This document shows positions 61,297 to 64,000 of a DNA stretch of 64,000 nucleotides, in pieces. Below the pieces are notes generated by a model, which saw nothing but the letters and a program-made list of their open reading frames with translations, was not told the DNA's origin and made no database searches. Numbering within the stretch: the stretch's first letter is position 1; each line of letters opens with the position of its first letter. The position numbers and the translations under genes are program-made. Origin of the DNA: Palsa-504 sp963739615 (GTDB lineage Bacteria; Actinomycetota; Actinomycetes; Streptosporangiales; Streptosporangiaceae); the NCBI GenBank assembly GCA_963739615.1, contig CAVUBD010000015.1, positions 186,001-250,000 on the forward strand. Direction: 5' to 3'.

Positions 61297-61977
61297 TTAC
61301 CTGGGTGGGATCGCGCTGACGTCGATGACCGCCTCCGGGAGCCTGCGCATGCTGGTGACGCGCCGGTCCGCGAGCTTGGCGGGATGCCCGGTGAGATCAC
61401 GGTCCACCCACACCGAACGCAGTCCCATCCGAGCCGCGGGCAGCATGTCGTGCACCCAGCTGTTGGCCACGTGAATCCAGTTTTCCTTGCCGACCCCGGT
61501 CTTTTCCGCGAACTTCGTGAAATGCGCCAGGTCTGGCTTATAGCTGTGAACCTCTTGCGCGGTCACCCACAGATCGAAGGGCACCGGGAGCCGCTTCCTC
61601 GTAGTGGCGAAGAGGTCCTCGTCGCAGTTCGTCAGGAACGCCAGCCGCCAGCCCTGTTCCTGCAGTGCGGCCAGGGCCGGCCCGGTGTCCTCGAACACCC
61701 GCATGTCCGGCCAGGACCGGACCAGTGCGTCCTCGCCGCCCCGCGGCAGCGTGATCCGCTCGCGTCCGGCGGCCCGGGCCAGCCCGGCGGTGAGTACCTC
61801 CCGGTAAGGCCGCCACTCGGGACCGGCCTCGAGCTCGAGCTCCGCCTGGTGGTACGCGGTCAGCAGCCGGCTGGCATCCGGCCCGACCTCCGCGATGGCC
61901 TCAAGCGCCCCGCCCATGCACTCGTTCCAGTCCGCGACGGTCCCGTAGCAATCGAACGTCAGCCACCTATCCGCCAC
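61297..61977 (-). CDS. HAD-superfamily hydrolase, haloacid-dehalogenase type II-like
   Basis: A 226-residue protein. RWLTFDCYGTVADWNECMGG has the nucleophilic Asp of motif I, LAFLTNCDEDLFATT motif II, and HSYKPDLAHFTKFAEKTGV motif III Lys. WIHVANSWVHDMLPAARMGL is in the place of motif IV, where one of the usual acidic residues (GD..ND) is changed to NSWVHD. The D-x-Y-G-T form points to the 2-haloacid dehalogenase-like branch, many of which act on other organic acids or phosphates. It converges with the LCP gene 5 bp away. Confidence 0.85.
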   Translation of the reverse strand: MADRWLTFDCYGTVADWNECMGGALEAIAEVGPDASRLLTAYHQAELELEAGPEWRPYREVLTAGLARAAGRERITLPRGGEDALVRSWPDMRVFEDTGPALAALQEQGWRLAFLTNCDEDLFATTRKRLPVPFDLWVTAQEVHSYKPDLAHFTKFAEKTGVGKENWIHVANSWVHDMLPAARMGLRSVWVDRDLTGHPAKLADRRVTSMRRLPEAVIDVSAIPPR

Positions 61978-62050
61978 CTGTAACCTCCACTAGCCCGTCC
62001 ACTGAGCATCCCCTCCCGCCCCGCCGCCGCGCCCGGAGCTCCACAGCGAC

Positions 62051-62100
62051 ATGAAACCGGTCTTTCACGGCGCTGGGATGTGCTGAAGGTCCCGTTTCAT
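62051..62100. promoter_or_regulatory. Long inverted repeat upstream of homogentisate dioxygenase
   Basis: ATGAAACCGGTCTTTCA and TGAAGGTCCCGTTTCAT are imperfect inverted arms whose outer 7 bp (ATGAAAC/GTTTCAT) and inner TTCA/TGAA match. They enclose 16 bp and end 71 bp before the hmgA start. A plausible operator for a tyrosine-catabolism repressor, or a leader hairpin. Confidence 0.45.
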
Positions 62101-62171
62101 TGCGCTGGATCGGTAACCGGTGAGGCGTCGATGGTTGTATGGGGGAAGCAGGCCCGATCGAGGAGGCACTT

Positions 62172-63593
62172 ATGGTTGACGTCGTGGTCGGCCAGCACGC
62201 GGTAAGCGAGAACGGCACGGGGGAGTACACATATCAGCGCGGGTTCGGGAACGAGTTCGCCAGCGAGGCGGTGCCAGGGTCGCTGCCCGCGGGCCGCAAC
62301 TCACCGCAGCGCGCCCCGCTCGGGTTGTTCGCGGAGCAGCTCAGCGGGACCGCGTTCACCCAGCCGCGCGCGGTCAACCGGCGGACCTGGGTGTACCGGA
62401 TCATGCCGTCGGCGGCGCACCCTAGGTTCTTCCGCATCGGCAACGGGACGCTCCGCGGTACCCCCTTCGACGAGGTCGAGCCGCACCCGAACCGGCTTCG
62501 CTGGGATCCGCTCCCGATGCCCGCGACCGGCCCCGATTCGACCGGCCCCGATTCGACCGGCCCCGATTGGACTGGCCCCGATTTCATCGACGGGCTCTAC
62601 ACGGTGGCCGGGAACGGCGATATCAGGACGCGCAACGGGATCGCCGTGCACCTGTACGCGGCTAGCCGCTCCATGACGGACCGGTATTTCGTCGACGCCG
62701 ACGGCGAGCTGCTCTTCGTGCCCCAGCAGGGCACGGTCGTGCTGCGCACCGAGCTCGGGCCGCTGGCGGTGGCCCCGGGTGAGATCGCGGTGGTCCCGCG
62801 CGGCATCAGATTCCGGGTGGAGCTGCCGTCAGGCCCGGCTCGCGGTTACCTGTGCGAGAACTTCGGGGCCGCGTTCACGCTGCCCGAACGCGGGCCGATC
62901 GGGGCGAACGGGCTGGCCAACGAGCGTGACTTCCTGGCCCCGGCCGCAGCCTACGAGGACAGGGCGACGGCCGTGCAGGTGGTGCAGAAGTTCGGCGGGA
63001 ACCTGTGGGCCGCCGACTACGATCACTCGCCGCTTGACGTGGTCGGCTGGCACGGGAACTACGTACCCTGCAAGTACGACACCGCGAACTTCATGGCGAT
63101 CGGCACGATCAGCTTCGACCACCCGGACCCGTCCATTTTCACCGTGCTCACCTCGCCGAGTGAGCTGCCCGGCCTCGCCAACGCGGACTTCGTGATCTTC
63201 CCGCCGCGCTGGCTTGTCGGCGAGGACACCTTCCGCCCGCCCTGGTACCACCGCAACATCATGTCCGAGTTCATGGGGCTGGTACACGGCGTCTATGACG
63301 CCAAGGCCGAGGGGTTCCTGCCTGGCGGGGGGAGCCTGCACAACACCTTCACCTCGCACGGCCCGGACGCGGACACGTACGCCAAGGCCAGCACCGCCGA
63401 ACTGCGGCCGCAGAAGGTTGACGGCACGCTCGCGTTCATGTTCGAGAGCCGGTGGATGCTCATCCCCACCCGGCAGGCGATGGAAGCGCCGCACCGCCAG
63501 CAGGACTACGACGCCGTCTCGGCCGGCCTGACGCGTTCCTTCCGCGGGTTAGCCTGGAGCAATGTACATCCCCGCCCATTTCTCCGCCGATGA
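62172..63593 (+). CDS. hmgA: Homogentisate 1,2-dioxygenase
   Basis: ATG 62172 with AGGAGG five bases upstream; 473 residues. It opens homogentisate to maleylacetoacetate in tyrosine and phenylalanine breakdown, using Fe(II) and O2. YQRGFGNEFASEAVPGSLPA, RNSPQRAPLGLFAEQLSGTA and FTQPRAVNRRTWVYRIMPSA are the conserved N-terminus. WHGNYVPCKYDTANFMAIGT, FPPRWLVGEDTFRPPWYHRN and NIMSEFMGLVHGVYDAKAEG, then GGGSLHNTFTSHGPD hold the iron ligands His-Glu-His. Four 15-bp repeats insert TGPDS units before FIDGLYT. The last 15 residues or so run past the usual end and overlap the next gene by 32 bp, perhaps after loss of the normal stop. Confidence 0.95.
   Translation: MVDVVVGQHAVSENGTGEYTYQRGFGNEFASEAVPGSLPAGRNSPQRAPLGLFAEQLSGTAFTQPRAVNRRTWVYRIMPSAAHPRFFRIGNGTLRGTPFDEVEPHPNRLRWDPLPMPATGPDSTGPDSTGPDWTGPDFIDGLYTVAGNGDIRTRNGIAVHLYAASRSMTDRYFVDADGELLFVPQQGTVVLRTELGPLAVAPGEIAVVPRGIRFRVELPSGPARGYLCENFGAAFTLPERGPIGANGLANERDFLAPAAAYEDRATAVQVVQKFGGNLWAADYDHSPLDVVGWHGNYVPCKYDTANFMAIGTISFDHPDPSIFTVLTSPSELPGLANADFVIFPPRWLVGEDTFRPPWYHRNIMSEFMGLVHGVYDAKAEGFLPGGGSLHNTFTSHGPDADTYAKASTAELRPQKVDGTLAFMFESRWMLIPTRQAMEAPHRQQDYDAVSAGLTRSFRGLAWSNVHPRPFLRR
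62526..62585 (+). repeat. 15-bp tandem repeat x4 inside hmgA
   Basis: ACCGGCCCCGATTCG occurs twice perfectly and twice with one to three changes, giving TGPDS-TGPDS-TGPDW-TGPDF. It sits in the loop between the PHPNRLRWDPLP-type strand and the FIDGL segment, where homologues have a short linker. Confidence 0.9.
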
Positions 63594-64000
63594 CGCGGCG
63601 ATACGCGAGCTGCTGGCCAGGCACGGCGCGGCCGACCTGATCACGCTCACAACCGATGGCCTGCTGGCCACGATGCTCCCGTTCGCCTACGAGCCCGCGG
63701 CGGGCGAGCTGGGTTCCCTCTACGGGCACGTGGCGCGCAACAACGACCAATGGCGTAAGGCGGCGCTCGGCGAGTCGCTGGCCATCGTCCGCGGCCCGGA
63801 TGCCTACGTATCCCCGTCCTGGTACGCCGCGAAGGCCGAGCACGGCCGGGTGGTCCCGACCTGGAACTACGTCACGGCGCACGTCTACGGCCAGCTGCTG
63901 GTGCACGACGATCCGGCCTGGGTCGAGGACGTGGTCCGGCGCCTGACGGCCAAGCACGAGGCGGCCAGGCTGACCGCACAGGACCAGCCGCCCGCCTGGT
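63562..64000 (+). CDS. PaiB-type FMN-binding protein, cut by window end
   Basis: ATG 63562 lies inside the 3' end of hmgA; 146 codons are visible. MYIPAHFSADDAAIRELLAR, LITLTTDGLLATMLPFAYEP, LYGHVARNNDQWRKAALGES and the hallmark AYVSPSWYAAKAEHGRVVPT followed by WNYVTAHVYGQL are all PaiB-like (FMN-binding split barrel). The family was named for a Bacillus negative regulator but many members are probably flavin or heme-binding enzymes. Overlap suggests co-expression with hmgA. Confidence 0.9.
   Translation, partial: MYIPAHFSADDAAIRELLARHGAADLITLTTDGLLATMLPFAYEPAAGELGSLYGHVARNNDQWRKAALGESLAIVRGPDAYVSPSWYAAKAEHGRVVPTWNYVTAHVYGQLLVHDDPAWVEDVVRRLTAKHEAARLTAQDQPPAW

Overview
The window is about 70% GC with dense, short-spaced genes on both strands. 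It reads as a chromosome segment of a high-GC actinomycete. The protein families agree: a 13E12-type HNH protein, an LCP/LytR_C cell-wall ligase, a DUF664/DinB protein, an F420/PPOX-type remnant, and frequent GTG starts. I cannot name a genus. I see no transposase, phage gene, tRNA, rRNA or CRISPR array.

Layout. 1-4 kb: a TetR gene cut by the window edge, its likely operator, two gene fragments fused end to end, and a secreted-type protein with a seven-bladed lectin propeller. 4-11 kb: an HNH protein, a lipoprotein, a GMC oxidoreductase with its partner protein, a MerR regulator diverging from an NTF2-like gene, and a PIN remnant. 11-16 kb: a potassium-channel remnant, an FMN reductase and a large DEAD/DEAH helicase. 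16-24 kb: a methyltransferase, xylulokinase with sugar-gene remnants, aldo/keto reductase, a FAD amine-oxidase-like enzyme, glutathione peroxidase, a Rieske oxygenase and a DUF2237 protein. 24-32.5 kb: a beta-propeller lipoprotein coupled to a repeat-bearing protein, a DUF6918 protein, a PHB-depolymerase-like esterase with a ribbon-helix-helix protein, an LLM flavin enzyme and a calpain-like protease. 32.5-36.2 kb: a phytoene-desaturase-like oxidoreductase and a nitrilase/alpha-beta hydrolase fusion. 36.3-44.4 kb: a complete four-gene Wadjet-type (JetABCD) plasmid-defence operon whose genes overlap by 4 nt each. 44.4-49.5 kb: an acyl-CoA ligase, aldehyde dehydrogenase and enoyl-CoA hydratase among regulator and cyclase remnants. 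49.6-57 kb: a DUF4352 membrane protein, alcohol dehydrogenase with 5-formyl-THF cyclo-ligase, and a decayed polyol locus (mannitol dehydrogenase, ABC-transporter stumps, PfkB kinase). 57-64 kb: a DinG-like helicase, an LCP protein, a HAD hydrolase, homogentisate 1,2-dioxygenase and a PaiB-like protein.

Two features run through the whole window. First, short perfect tandem repeats lie inside unrelated genes. Within reading frames the unit is nearly always 9, 15 or 18 bp, a multiple of three; in non-coding DNA it is 14, 16 or 21 bp. Second, many genes are remnants made by clean deletions that join two partial genes or the two ends of one gene.

Several otherwise complete genes (GMC oxidoreductase, MerR, jetA, jetC, dinG, the LCP gene) are broken by single-base frameshifts. 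They are listed as pseudogenes as read, but sequencing or assembly error is a real alternative.
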